Positions 18,743-29,109 are shown, numbered from the stretch's first letter. The stretch is DNA of 64,000 bases from Alphaproteobacteria bacterium (GCA_009691025.1 SHWB01000004.1:54245-118244), one strand, 5' to 3'. Translations and numbers: made by a program. The notes: a model not told the origin generated them from the sequence alone.

Positions 18743-19450
18743 GTGGACTCTCTGATCGAAATCGTCGTCTTCGCCATGATCGCGGCCTTCCTGGTCTACC
18801 GGCTGCGCAGCGTGCTCGGCCGCCGCACCGGCACCGAACGGCCGCCGGGCGACCCCTTCGCGCGTGGCAACGGCGCCCGCCGCCCCGCGCCCGGCCCCGC
18901 CGGCCCGCGCGAGGCGCGCGACGACGACAAGGTTGTCGCCCTGCCCGACCGCACCGCGCCGTCCGCCGAACCGGCAGCAGCGACCGCGCCGGCCGGCCCC
19001 GCCGCCGCCGGCATCACCCAGGTGCAGATCGCCGATCCCTCCTTCGATCCGGCGCGTTTCGTCGAGGGCGCGCGTGCGGCCTTCGAGATGGTCGTCGCCT
19101 CCTTTGCCGACGGCGACCGCGACAGGCTGCGCCCGCTGCTGTCGAACGAGGTGTTCGAGAATTTCGCCGCCGCCATCGCCGCCCGCGAGAAGGACGGCCA
19201 TGTGCTGGAGACGACGCTGGTCGGCGTGCGCGACACGGAAATCGCTGAGGCCTCGGTCGAGGCGCGCGTCGCCTATGTCACCGTGCAATTCGTGACGGAG
19301 CAGATCAACGTCACCCGCAACGGCGCGGGCGCTGTCGTCGAGGGCGACCCGGGCAAGGTTTCCACCGTCACCGATATGTGGACCTTCGCCCGCAACACCC
19401 GCTCGCGGAACCCCAACTGGACGCTGGTGGCGACCGCTTCGCCGGGATAG
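18743..19450 (+). CDS. Tim44/TimA domain membrane-associated protein
   Basis: 235 aa from a likely GTG at 18743 (VDSLIEIVVFAMIAAFLVYRLRSVLG, a single N-terminal membrane anchor). A low-complexity Pro/Ala linker precedes the Tim44-like domain (FVEGARAAFEMVVASFADGDRDRLRPLLSNEVFENF ... WTFARNTRSRNPNWTLVAT). Bacterial TimA homologues lie between secB/fxsA and mltA/smr in many alphaproteobacteria. Here mltA, its usual downstream neighbour, is missing. Confidence 0.88.
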   Translation: MDSLIEIVVFAMIAAFLVYRLRSVLGRRTGTERPPGDPFARGNGARRPAPGPAGPREARDDDKVVALPDRTAPSAEPAAATAPAGPAAAGITQVQIADPSFDPARFVEGARAAFEMVVASFADGDRDRLRPLLSNEVFENFAAAIAAREKDGHVLETTLVGVRDTEIAEASVEARVAYVTVQFVTEQINVTRNGAGAVVEGDPGKVSTVTDMWTFARNTRSRNPNWTLVATASPG

Positions 19451-19589
19451 AGGGGGCTGACCGTCACCATCTGCGGTCATATCGCGCCCTCTATCGCTCC
19501 ATCGATCGGGCGGCATATCGGGCCGACCAATCGGTCCACGCTGAGGACTGAGGACAGAATTCCCAAGAGTGAGTCCAGACTGCAACAGA

Positions 19590-20232
19590 CGTTCGTTGTT
19601 TGAGCGCCGAGACATGAAGAACAGGAAGACCAGCAGCTTTACGACCGGATCCAAGAGCAGAATCTGAATCGACAACACGAGTTGCTGACCAGCTGTATTG
19701 AAATTGGCCTCTTAAGGGGGCCAGTTTCATTTGATAACTATTTGCCATTGGCGCTTAACCATGTGGCCGTCGCAAATATATCCCAATTTGGTGGGCGCTT
19801 TCGTCGGGAGCCCGTATTATGTCGGCGACCACAAGCCCCCGCATTTTAATGAAGCGGACGATTGGATGGACCGCTTTATCTCCACGGTCCAGGAGTAATG
19901 GGTACGTTTGGCCGCCAACAGAGCCAGCAACTTATGGGCTGTGGCGCCTAAACTGGATCCATCCATTTATTGAAGGAAATGGGCGCACAGCGCGGGCGGC
20001 CTGCTATTTTCTTTTATGTGTTCGTTCCGGTGTCTTACTGCCCGGCCGGAAAATTGTGCCGGAGCGCATCCGCGAAGATCGTGACGGCTATGAAGGGGCA
20101 CTATTTGCAGCGGACCAAGCTTGGTACAATGGACACCTCGATTTTTCTCAGATGGAGGATTATTTGGCTGTGCTGCCTCAGGCACAGCTAAGCGATGACG
20201 GACCTCCCTATCAGGGCTCACCCTCCGTTTAG
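19590..20232 (+). pseudogene. Fic-domain (AMPylase-like) gene remnant
   Basis: Different frames give successive parts of one protein: LYDRIQEQNLNRQHELL and VSFDNYLPLALNHVAVANIS, then YYVGDHKPPHFNEADDWMDR, then LWRLNWIHPFIEGNGRTARA and DRDGYEGALFAADQAW. HPFIEGNGRTAR is the intact Fic catalytic motif HPFx(D/E)GNGRxxR, but at least two frame changes and a stop (after FISTVQE) lie upstream. The DNA is clearly AT-richer than its neighbours, suggesting transfer. It sits where mltA would be expected. The track ORF 19819..20232 covers only the last part. Confidence 0.8.
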
Positions 20233-20348
20233 GCTGTCGTGATCCTTCCGGAGCCATTGATTGGCAGGCGCCGCTCTGCTGTATTGGCCGGCGGCGCCGC
20301 TCGTTCCACCCGTCATTCCTGCCTGCCCGGCGGCGCCGGGAGCCGTTC

Positions 20349-21125
20349 ATGTCCGGACCGCGCGTCGGATTGTTCGTCACCTGCCTCGTCGACCTGTTCC
20401 GGCCGACCGTCGGCTTCGCCGCGGTGAAGCTGCTGGAGGAGGCCGGCTGCACGGCCGAGGTGCCGCAGGCCCAGACCTGCTGCGGCCAGCCGGCCTGGAA
20501 CACCGGCGACCGCAAGACCACGCAGGCGGTGGCGAAAGGCGTGATCGCGGCCTTCGAGGGCTATGATTACGTAGTGGCGCCGTCCGGCTCCTGCGCCGGC
20601 ATGCTGCGCGTCCATTATCCCGAGCTGTTCGTCGCCGACGAGTCGTGGAAGGCCCGCGCCGAGGCGCTGGCGGCGAAGAGCTGGGAGCTGGTCGGCTTCC
20701 TCGTCGACGTGCTGAAACTCGAACGCGTGGCGGCCGACTATGCCGGCATCGTCACCTACCACGATTCCTGCTCGGGCCTGCGCGAACTGGGCGTGAAGGC
20801 CCAGCCGCGCGCCCTGCTGGCCGGCATCGGCGGCCTGCATCTGCGCGAACTGGCCGATGCGGAGGTCTGCTGCGGCTTTGGCGGCACGTTTTGCGTCAAA
20901 TACCCCGACATTTCCGACCGCATGGTGTCGAACAAGACCAAATCCATCGTCGATACCGGCGCCGACACGCTGCTGGCCGGCGATATGGGCTGCCTGATGA
21001 ACATGGCCGGCAAGCTGCAGCGCGAGGGCGCGGCGGTGCGCGTGCGCCACGTCGCCGAGGTGCTGGCCGGCATGGCCGACCGGCCGGCGATCGGCGAAGC
21101 GCGCGACGGCGGCGAGGGGGCCTGA
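20349..21125 (+). CDS. lutA: L-lactate oxidation Fe-S protein LutA (LldE)
   Basis: 258 aa with two CCG-type cysteine domains (AQTCCGQPAWNTG near residue 41 and AEVCCGFGGTFCVKYPDIS near 178) that bind Fe-S or act in electron transfer. First subunit of the LutABC L-lactate dehydrogenase-type complex. A GGGAG ribosome site precedes the ATG. lutB follows after 2 bp. The position between fic and smr, in place of mltA, suggests that the operon was inserted here. Confidence 0.93.
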   Translation: MSGPRVGLFVTCLVDLFRPTVGFAAVKLLEEAGCTAEVPQAQTCCGQPAWNTGDRKTTQAVAKGVIAAFEGYDYVVAPSGSCAGMLRVHYPELFVADESWKARAEALAAKSWELVGFLVDVLKLERVAADYAGIVTYHDSCSGLRELGVKAQPRALLAGIGGLHLRELADAEVCCGFGGTFCVKYPDISDRMVSNKTKSIVDTGADTLLAGDMGCLMNMAGKLQREGAAVRVRHVAEVLAGMADRPAIGEARDGGEGA

Positions 21126-21127
21126 GC

Positions 21128-22552
21128 ATGGAAGGCTCGACCAGCCACGACTTCAAGGCCAATGCCACGCGCGAGCTGGCCAACGCCGATCTGCGCGCCG
21201 CGCTGTCGGGCAGCGACCGGACGTTCGTCGCCGGCCGTGCCCGCGTCGTCGCCAATTTGCCCGAGTTCGACGCGCTGCGCGACGCGGCCAAGGCGATCAA
21301 GGACCACACGCTCGCCAATCTCGACCACTATCTGGAGGTTTGGGAGCGGCGGGCGCGCGAGGCCGGCGGCCATGTCCACTGGGCCAAGGACACCGCCGAG
21401 GCGCGCGCCATCGTGCTGGCGCTGTGCAAGCGCGCCGGGGCCAGGGCGGTCAACAAGGGCAAGTCGATGATCGCCGAGGAATGCGGCATCAACGAAATGC
21501 TCGAGGCCAACGGCATCCGCCCGGTCGAGACCGATCTCGGTGAATACATCATCCAGATCCGCCACGAGACGCCGTCGCACATCATCGCCCCGGCCATCCA
21601 CCTGACCAAGGCGCAGGTCGAGAAGAGCTTCCGCGAGACCCATACCGGCCTCGACCCGGCGCGCGACCTGACCGAGCCGCGGGCCCTGCTGACCGAGGCG
21701 CGCGAGATCCTGCGCAAGAAGTACTTCGAGGCCGAAGTCGGCATCACCGGCGCTAATTTCCTCGTCGCCGAGACCGGCTCGTCGATCATCGTCACCAACG
21801 AGGGCAACGGCGACCTGTCGCAGCTGCTGCCGCGCATCCACATCGTGCTGGCGAGCCTCGAGAAGGTGGTGCCGACGCTGGAGGACGCCTCGACCATCCT
21901 GCGCGTGCTGGCGCGCTCGGCCACCGGCCAGGAATTCTCGACCTACACCACGCTGTCGACCGGGCCGCGCCGCGCCGACGATCTCGACGGGCCGGAGGAG
22001 TACCACGTCGTCGTGCTCGACAACGGGCGCGCGGCGATGCTCGGCGGCGAGTTCCATGAAATGCTGCGCTGCATCCGCTGCGGCGCCTGCATGAACCACT
22101 GCCCGGTCTACCAGGCGGTCGGCGGCCACGCCTATGGCTGGGTATATCCCGGCCCGATGGGCGCCGTGCTTACGCCGGCGCTGATCGGCATCGAGCATGC
22201 GGCACCGCTGCCCAACGCCTCGACCTTCTGCGGCCGCTGCGAGCAGGTCTGCCCGATGCGCATCCCGCTGCCGGGCATGATGCGCAAATGGCGCGAGCGC
22301 GAGTTCGACAAGGGGCTGACGCCGCGCCCGGCGCGCCAGGGCCTGAAGCTGTGGGCGGCCTTCGCCACGCGGCCGCGGCTCTATCGTTTCGTCACCGGCC
22401 TCGCCATGGGCGCGCTGGCCAGGCTGGCCGGGCGCAAAGGGCGGCTGCGCCGCCTGCCGCTGGCCGGCGGCTGGACGCGCTACCGCGAGTTTCCGGCGCC
22501 GGAAGGCCGCACCTTCCAGGCGATGTGGGCCGAGAAACGGGGGCGCCCATGA
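21128..22552 (+). CDS. lutB: L-lactate oxidation iron-sulfur protein LutB (LldF)
   Basis: 474 aa. The N-terminal LUD domain (VNKGKSMIAEECGINEMLE, ETGSSIIVTNEGNGD) precedes a ferredoxin-type domain with CIRCGACMNHCPVYQ and CGRCEQVCPMRIPLPG, two 4Fe-4S cluster sites, then a C-terminal DUF3390-like tail. It transfers electrons from lactate to the chain with LutA and LutC. Start at the ATG at 21128, in the frame of the longer track ORF that begins inside lutA. Confidence 0.94.
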   Translation: MEGSTSHDFKANATRELANADLRAALSGSDRTFVAGRARVVANLPEFDALRDAAKAIKDHTLANLDHYLEVWERRAREAGGHVHWAKDTAEARAIVLALCKRAGARAVNKGKSMIAEECGINEMLEANGIRPVETDLGEYIIQIRHETPSHIIAPAIHLTKAQVEKSFRETHTGLDPARDLTEPRALLTEAREILRKKYFEAEVGITGANFLVAETGSSIIVTNEGNGDLSQLLPRIHIVLASLEKVVPTLEDASTILRVLARSATGQEFSTYTTLSTGPRRADDLDGPEEYHVVVLDNGRAAMLGGEFHEMLRCIRCGACMNHCPVYQAVGGHAYGWVYPGPMGAVLTPALIGIEHAAPLPNASTFCGRCEQVCPMRIPLPGMMRKWREREFDKGLTPRPARQGLKLWAAFATRPRLYRFVTGLAMGALARLAGRKGRLRRLPLAGGWTRYREFPAPEGRTFQAMWAEKRGRP

Positions 22553-23256
22553 GCGCCGAGGTCCCCGATACCGCCAAGTCTCGCGCCGCCATTCTCGGCG
22601 CCATCCGCCGCGGTCTCGGACGCGACGGGGCGCCGACGCGGGCGCAGCGCGAGGCGCCCGAGACGCGGCTCGCCACCCATCCGCGCAACCTGCAGCCGGC
22701 GCGCACCGCCGGCGCCGACCATGGCGGCCTCGCCCATCTGTTCCGGCACTACGCCGAGGCGGTGCAGGCAACGGTGACGGAAGTCGCCGACATGGCTTCC
22801 GTGCCGGCCGCCGTTGCCGACTACCTGCGCCGGGAGAACCTGCCGGCGCGCGCGGTGATGGCGCCGGACCCGGCGCTCGACGCGGCGCCGTGGGCGGAGA
22901 CAGGCATGCTGTCGATCCGCCGCGGCAAGCCGACCGAAAGCGACGAGGTCAGCGTCACCTCGGCCTTCGCCGGCATCGCCGAGACCGGCACGCTGGTCAT
23001 GCTGTCGGGCAAGGAGCATCCCTCGACGCTGAACTTCCTGCCCGAGACGCATATCGTGGTATTGTCGGCGGACCGCGTCGTCGGCACCTACGAGGATGTC
23101 TGGGACCGCATCCGCCGCAAGATGGGCGGCGCCGTGCCGCGCCTGCCGCGCACCGTCAACCTCGTCACCGGACCGTCGCGCTCCGGCGACATCCAGCAGA
23201 CCCTGCTGCTCGGGGCGCATGGCCCGCGCCGCTTGCACATCGTCCTGGTCGGCTAG
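22549..23256 (+). CDS. lutC: LutC/YkgG family LUD-domain protein
   Basis: 235 aa. Third lut subunit: SDEVSVTSAFAGIAETGTLVMLSG and HIVVLSADRVVGTYEDVW with GPSRSGDIQQTLLLGAHGPRRLHIVLVG are the conserved LUD C-terminal blocks. The ATG at 22549 overlaps the lutB stop (ATGA). No lutR/lldR regulator or lactate permease is seen nearby. Confidence 0.93.
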   Translation: MSAEVPDTAKSRAAILGAIRRGLGRDGAPTRAQREAPETRLATHPRNLQPARTAGADHGGLAHLFRHYAEAVQATVTEVADMASVPAAVADYLRRENLPARAVMAPDPALDAAPWAETGMLSIRRGKPTESDEVSVTSAFAGIAETGTLVMLSGKEHPSTLNFLPETHIVVLSADRVVGTYEDVWDRIRRKMGGAVPRLPRTVNLVTGPSRSGDIQQTLLLGAHGPRRLHIVLVG

Positions 23257-23272
23257 GGAGCGCCGGCGGGCG

Positions 23273-23902
23273 ATGGCGGCAGGGCGTGACCGGCGCGGGG
23301 CCAGAGCCCCCGGTAGCGCCGACGACGGGCCGGAGCTGTTCCGCCGCGCGCTGGCCGAGGTCAGGCCGCTGAAGGTCCGCAAGCGCACCGCGCACTCCCG
23401 CCCGGCTATCGTTGAATCGCAACTGATTGCCAAGAATTCTCAGCACCCCCGAAAGCCCGGTATGGCAACCGGTATAACCAAAGTCGTACCGTCGGCGCTG
23501 GCTCCCGGCGCGGCGCCGGCAGCGCCTGGCCAGGATCGCCGCACTGCCGAACGGCTGCGTCGCGGGCGCCTGCCGGCGGAAGCGCGGCTCGACCTGCATG
23601 GCGAGTTCCAGGAGCAGGCCTACCGGCTCCTCGTCGGCTTCGTCACACGGGCGGCGGCAGACGACAGGCGGGTCGTCCTCGTCATCACCGGCAAGGGGCG
23701 CAGCACTACGGACGAATGGGGGCGCGGCGGCGGCGTGCTGCGTCGCCAGGTGCCGCACTGGCTCACCCAGCCGCCGCTCGCCGCCCTCGTCTTGTCGACC
23801 GCGCCGGCGCGGCCCGACCATGGCGGTGACGGGGCGCTCTACGTCCTGCTGCGCCGCCGTCCGGCGTGTCGCTCAAGCGCATGGCCGGCGATCTCGCGCT
23901 GA
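23273..23902 (+). CDS. Smr (MutS2 C-terminal-like) domain protein, altered C-terminus
   Basis: 209 aa. The N-terminal DGPELFRRALAEVRPL is typical of stand-alone Smr proteins, and the Smr domain runs ARLDLHGEFQEQAYRLLVGFV (LDLHG) ... VLVITGKG ... LRRQVPHWLTQPPLAALVLS ... GGDGALYVLLRR. Smr domains nick or cleave nucleic acids. The last 16 residues read out of the family and overlap the next gene in another frame, as if the natural stop has been removed. Confidence 0.82.
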   Translation: MAAGRDRRGARAPGSADDGPELFRRALAEVRPLKVRKRTAHSRPAIVESQLIAKNSQHPRKPGMATGITKVVPSALAPGAAPAAPGQDRRTAERLRRGRLPAEARLDLHGEFQEQAYRLLVGFVTRAAADDRRVVLVITGKGRSTTDEWGRGGGVLRRQVPHWLTQPPLAALVLSTAPARPDHGGDGALYVLLRRRPACRSSAWPAISR

Positions 23903-24276
23903 CCCCGGCCCACCTGTCGGCGCTGGGGCATGGCCATCGCGGCCGTCCCTCCGAGGCGCTGGCGGCGCAGGTCTGCGAGCACTTCAACCTGATCTGGGAC
24001 GATTACGAGGAGATGCAGCGACTGGCCCTGCTGTCGCATCCGCGCGGTGTCGTCGATACCGCCGGCCTCGCGCCGCAGCACACGTTGCTGGCCAACGAAC
24101 TGGCCGCCGCGATCCGTCGCCTGGCGCCCGGGGACGCCGAGGCGATGCGCGCGCAAATCGGCAGGCTCGCCGGCGCCGCCCCGGACGCGCGCCAGCGACC
24201 GCGCGCGCCGCGGAGTGCTACAGGGATTGGCGCTACGCCGGGCCGTCCACCCCCGCGCCCGCCACGGGAGCCGTAG
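23866..24276 (+). CDS. XRE-type helix-turn-helix protein, N-terminally truncated
   Basis: 136 aa from a GTG at 23866. SLKRMAGDLALTPAHLSALGHGHRGRP is the HTH (helices 2-4) of the alphaproteobacterial regulator that normally follows smr; NLIWDDYEEMQRLALLSHPRGVVDTAGL is its characteristic continuation. The usual first helix is absent because smr sequence runs directly into the HTH. Probably a deletion of some tens of bases fused the two genes. DNA-binding function is doubtful. The C-terminal tail is Arg/Pro-rich. Confidence 0.6.
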   Translation: MSLKRMAGDLALTPAHLSALGHGHRGRPSEALAAQVCEHFNLIWDDYEEMQRLALLSHPRGVVDTAGLAPQHTLLANELAAAIRRLAPGDAEAMRAQIGRLAGAAPDARQRPRAPRSATGIGATPGRPPPRPPREP

Positions 24277-24295
24277 GGCCGCCTCGGCGTGTACC

Positions 24296-24322
24296 CGTCC
24301 GTCGATAGGCTCAGGACGAGGA
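24296..24322. repeat. REP-like palindrome, copy c
   Basis: CGTCCGTCGATAGGCTCAGG followed by ACGAGGA; family member after the HTH gene. With copy d about 60 bp away in inverted orientation, it can form a larger hairpin between two convergent genes. Confidence 0.75.
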
Positions 24323-24380
24323 CATTGGGAATGACCGGGCGTTTGCACGGCTGCTGTCGTGCCCACAGACCTTACCAAGC

Positions 24381-24412
24381 GTCCTCATCCTGAGCCTGCC
24401 GAAGGACGAGGA
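24381..24412. repeat. REP-like palindrome, copy d
   Basis: GTCCTCATCCTGAGCCTGCC followed by GAAGGACGAGGA, inverted relative to copy c, just beyond the end of the cyclase-like gene. Confidence 0.8.
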
Positions 24413-24443
24413 CGCCGAACCGCAGAACCGTACCTCGCGTTCC

Positions 24444-25226
24444 TCAATCGAACAGCATCGCCACGGCGCGGGTCCAGCCGCCGGACGCCGCCTTGATCTT
24501 GCAGGGGAAGCAGGCGACCCAGAAGCCAGTGTCGGGCAGCTTCTCGAGGTGCTGCAGCTTCTCCATGTGGCAATAGGGCTGCTCGATGCCGGCCCAGTGG
24601 CCCTGCCACACCTTGCGGGCGTCGTGGTCCTTCTCGTAGCGCGGGCGGGCGAAGGCGAAGGGCGCGTCCCAGCCCCAGGCGTCGATACCGGTCACGCGCA
24701 CGCCCTGGCCGGTGAGGCAGAGCGTCGCCTCGCGGCCCATGCCGATGCCGCGCGTCAGATATTCGGGCGTGCCGATGTAGTCGGGCGTGTTGGTGTGGAC
24801 CAGCACGATGTCGAGCGGCCGCAGCGTGTGGCCGATGCGCTTGAGTTCCGCCTCGACGTCCTTCGGCTGCACGATGTAGCCGTCGGGCTTGTCGCGGAAG
24901 GTCAGCTTGATGGCCGGGCGGAAGTACCAGTCGAGCGGCATCTCGTCGATGGTGTTCATCCGGTTCCCGTGCTTGTCGTGCGAATGGTAGTGGTAGGGCG
25001 CATCGACATGCGTGCCGTTATGCGTGGTGAGCTGTATTTTCTCCCACGCCCAGCCCTGCGCGTCGGGCAGATCCTCAGGCTTCATGCCGGGGAAGAAGTC
25101 GGACATGGTCCGGGCGTTGGCCTTGTGATCGACGTACTCGATCTTCGGCCGCATGATGTCCGGGTCGACGACGGTCTCGTTGTCGAGCGCCATCGAGATG
25201 TCGATGATCTGCCTCGGGATGCGCAT
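24444..25226 (-). CDS. Cyclase family metal-dependent hydrolase (KynB-like fold)
   Basis: 260 aa. THNGTHVDAPYHYHSHDK is the HxGTHxDxPxH metal-binding motif of the cyclase/kynurenine formamidase superfamily; DALDNETVV-type N-terminus and the FPCKIKAASGGWTRAVAM end fit the family. It probably opens an amide, ester or lactone; the substrate is not evident. A strong ribosome site (GAGGAGGAAGG) precedes the ATG, and a perfect inverted repeat lies just upstream. A broken esterase gene diverges from it. Confidence 0.82.
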   Translation of the reverse strand: MRIPRQIIDISMALDNETVVDPDIMRPKIEYVDHKANARTMSDFFPGMKPEDLPDAQGWAWEKIQLTTHNGTHVDAPYHYHSHDKHGNRMNTIDEMPLDWYFRPAIKLTFRDKPDGYIVQPKDVEAELKRIGHTLRPLDIVLVHTNTPDYIGTPEYLTRGIGMGREATLCLTGQGVRVTGIDAWGWDAPFAFARPRYEKDHDARKVWQGHWAGIEQPYCHMEKLQHLEKLPDTGFWVACFPCKIKAASGGWTRAVAMLFD

Positions 25227-25243
25227 CCTGGCCTTCCTCCTCG

Positions 25244-25259
25244 CTGAACGCCCGTTCAG
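25244..25259. promoter_or_regulatory. Palindromic operator candidate upstream of the cyclase gene
   Basis: CTGAACGCCCGTTCAG is a perfect inverted repeat (7-bp arms, 2-bp spacer) 18 bp upstream of the cyclase start codon. TGAACG-CGTTCA palindromes are typical of TetR-family operators. No regulator gene is adjacent, so the assignment is inference. Confidence 0.5.
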
Positions 25260-25312
25260 GGCGGCGAGACTTTAGGCCGGCCCGCCGCCCTCGCCAACCG
25301 CCGGAGAATCCG

Positions 25313-26236
25313 AGGGCCCGCCCGCCGCTGCACCCCCAGATGCTCCGCGTCGTCGCGCTGATGGCCGTCCCGAAGCTGTGGGAGATGAGCGCGAGCGCTT
25401 CCGGCGCCTCAACCAGCCGCTGCTGCCGATGGGCCGGGTCGAGGATATCTTCCCCGCCGGGCCGGGGGGGGGGGCCGTGCCGCTGCGCGTGCTGGTGCCG
25501 GCCGGCGCAGGGGCCGGCGAAGCCCTGCCGGCGCTGCTGTTCCTCCATGGTGGCGGCTGGGTCATCGGCGGTCACGAGACGGTCGAGCCGCAGTGCCGTC
25601 ACCTAGCCAATGCGGCGCGCGCGGTGGTGATTTCGGTCGAGTATCGCTGTGCGCCGGAATACCCGTTCCCGGCTGCCGTAGACGACTGCCTCTGGGCGAC
25701 GCGCTGGGTGCGCGACAATGCCGCGATGCTTGGGATCGACCCGCGCCGCGTCGCGGTCGGCGGCGACAGCGCCGGCGGCGGGCCGGCAGCGGTGGCGGCT
25801 CAGCAGACGCGCGATGCGGGCGATCCCGCCTTGGCCCACCAGCTGCTGCTGTTTCCGGCGACCAGCATGGTCTTTGACACGCCTTCCTATACCGAGAACG
25901 ACGAAGGCCCGTTCCTCACCCGCCCTATGATGGACCGGTTCCGCGCGCTGTACATTTCCGATCCGGCGCCATGGCGCGACACGCGCGCCTCTCCGGCGCG
26001 GGCGGAAGACCTAGGCGGGCTGCCGCCGGCGACCCGCGTCACCGCCAGCCACGATCCGCTGCGCGACGAGGGCGCCGCCTACGGCCGGCGACCTTGCCGC
26101 CGCCGACGTACCGGCCCGGCACCGCAACTTCGAGGGCTATACCCACGCCTTCCTGTCCTGGGGCGGCCACATCGACGCCGCCTTCGAGGCGCTGGACTTC
26201 GCTGCCGCGGGCCTGCGCGACTCCTTCGCCGGCTGA
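25313..26236 (+). pseudogene. Alpha/beta hydrolase (HSL-type esterase), frameshifted
   Basis: LLFLHGGGWVIGGHE is the oxyanion HGGGW motif, GGDSAGGGPAAVAA the nucleophile elbow (GDSAGG) and ASHDPLRDEG the Asp of the triad. Upstream, LHPQMLRVVALMAVPKLWEM lies in frame 2 while ERFRRLNQPLLPMGR is in frame 1. Near 26080 the frame changes again, so the His-bearing C-terminus (FEGYTHAFLSWGGHIDAAFE) is out of frame with the body. An 11-G tract at about 25474-25484 is inside the gene. Possibly sequencing errors; as given, no complete enzyme is encoded. Confidence 0.75.
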
Positions 26237-26279
26237 CGGCCGCCGGAGCGCGCGACGGCGCGGGATTACGACGATCGCC

Positions 26280-27589
<1,310 letters not shown>

Positions 27590-27593
<4 letters not shown>

Positions 27594-28135
27594 AGGATTT
27601 CCACCGTCACATTGGTGTTGGTGTAGACGCAGATGCCGGCGGCGATCCCGAGCGCGCGCCGCGCTATCGCCTCGGCGTCCATCTCCGGCCGGTCGAGCAG
27701 CGCGCGGGCGGCGGCCAGCGCATAGGGCCCGCCCGAGCCGATGCCGATCAGCCCGTCATCGGTTTCCAGCACGTCGCCATTGCCCGACAGCACCAGCGAA
27801 CGCTCGACGTCGGCCACCGCCATCATCGCTTCGAGACGGCGCAGATAGCGGTCGGTGCGCCAGTCCTTGGCCATCTCGACGCAGGCGCGGACGAGTTGAC
27901 CGGGATGCTGTTCGAGCTTGCCCTCGAGGCGCTCGAGCAAAGTGAGGGCGTCGGCCGTGGCGCCGGCGAAGCCGGCCAGAACCGTGCCGTTGGCGAGGCG
28001 GCGCACCTTGCGCGCGGTGCCCTTGACCACGGTCGCGCCCATGCTGACCTGCCCGTCGCCGGCGACGACCACGCGTCCGCCCTTGCGCACGGACAGGATC
28101 GTCGTGCCGTGCCACGCTGTATCGGCTGCTGCCAT
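27590..28135 (-). CDS. hslV: ATP-dependent protease peptidase subunit HslV
   Basis: 181 aa from the ATG at 28135 ([20 protein letters not shown]). Processing before the TT of HGTTILS exposes the catalytic N-terminal Thr. [12 protein letters not shown] and [16 protein letters not shown] are family blocks. The track ORF extends to 28240 but the extra residues do not fit. It is upstream of hslU in one operon. Confidence 0.95.
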
Positions 28136-28214
28136 GTCGCTGAATTCGCTTTCCGTCCAGAGGGCGGCCGGAACGCCGCCGGCCCCCGGAATGTGGGCAA
28201 CCGGACGCTGGCGA

Positions 28215-28926
28215 TCAAGCGTCGCCGGCGGGCCGGCCACCCCTCGACCGTCAGCACCATGCGGAAGCGCGAGTTGGCGCGGCCGGCGACGATCAGGTTG
28301 GCGCCCGGCTGCAGCGGCGTGGTATCGCGCGGCGCGGTGTTGCCGATGCGCACGCCGTTGACCTCGGTGCCGAGATGGCTCGACCCGTCGCGCACGACCG
28401 GGCCGTCCACCGTCTCCTCGATCGAGAAATGCACACGCGAGAACCCGTAAGGTTTATCGTCCGGCAGGGCGAGATCGACGGTCACCGAGGGCGGCCCCTC
28501 GGGCCGGCCCAGTACCCGGCCGATGCGGAAGGGCGGGGCGGCGACCCCGATCTCGCGGAAGCGCGCCTTGCTGCGCCCGTCCTCCGGCACCAGCAACAGA
28601 CGGCTCCAGCCCCGCGATGCGCGCGGGTCCTCCGCCTCCGCGCCGAGGCGCGTGCGCGGGCGATCCGCCGTCTCGGCCAGCGTCTCGCGGGCTACGGCGC
28701 AGGCCTCGACCGGCTCGACGACGACGGCGCCGATTCGGTGCGGCCCCCCGGTCCGCAGGCCGACCTCGCCGGCCACGTCGCCGGGGCCGAGCAAATCGTC
28801 GGCGGCCGTGCCGGGCCCGGTGAGCTGCACCCGCCCGACGACCAGCAGGAAGGCGCTGTCGCCCGGTGTGCCGGGGGCGAACAGCAACTGGCCGGCCTTG
28901 AACCGGCGCACCGAAGAATCGTCCAT
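28215..28926 (-). CDS. Cyclic-nucleotide-binding-like plus FHA domain protein, 3' end disturbed
   Basis: Begins [35 protein letters not shown], a cNMP-binding (CRP-like) beta-roll, followed by an FHA domain ([28 protein letters not shown]), which binds phosphothreonine. No kinase or HTH domain is seen, so a signalling adaptor is likely. The unshifted ORF continues to 27823, overlapping hslV by 313 bp with Arg/Ser-rich shadow sequence; a one-base shift in the GGGG run near 28240 would end the protein at the TGA at 28215. I use that end tentatively. Confidence 0.62.
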
Positions 28927-29109
28927 ACCCCTGCCCTTGACTACCCGATCGGCCCGTCGATCCCGTTGTAACAGCCGACGGGCCGGGGGCAATCCCGCGC
29001 CGCAGCGATTTTCGCCAAACTTGGCGCGCCGCGGCGGGCGCTGCTATATCGGCACCCAGTGCACGAGGCAGGCGGGCCGTGGCCCGCGCGAACCGAGGAG
29101 ATGGGCGCC

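Noticed and set aside
20756-22771. 671-aa ORF antisense to lutAB
   Set aside because: Covers lutA/lutB on the other strand; no recognisable domain.
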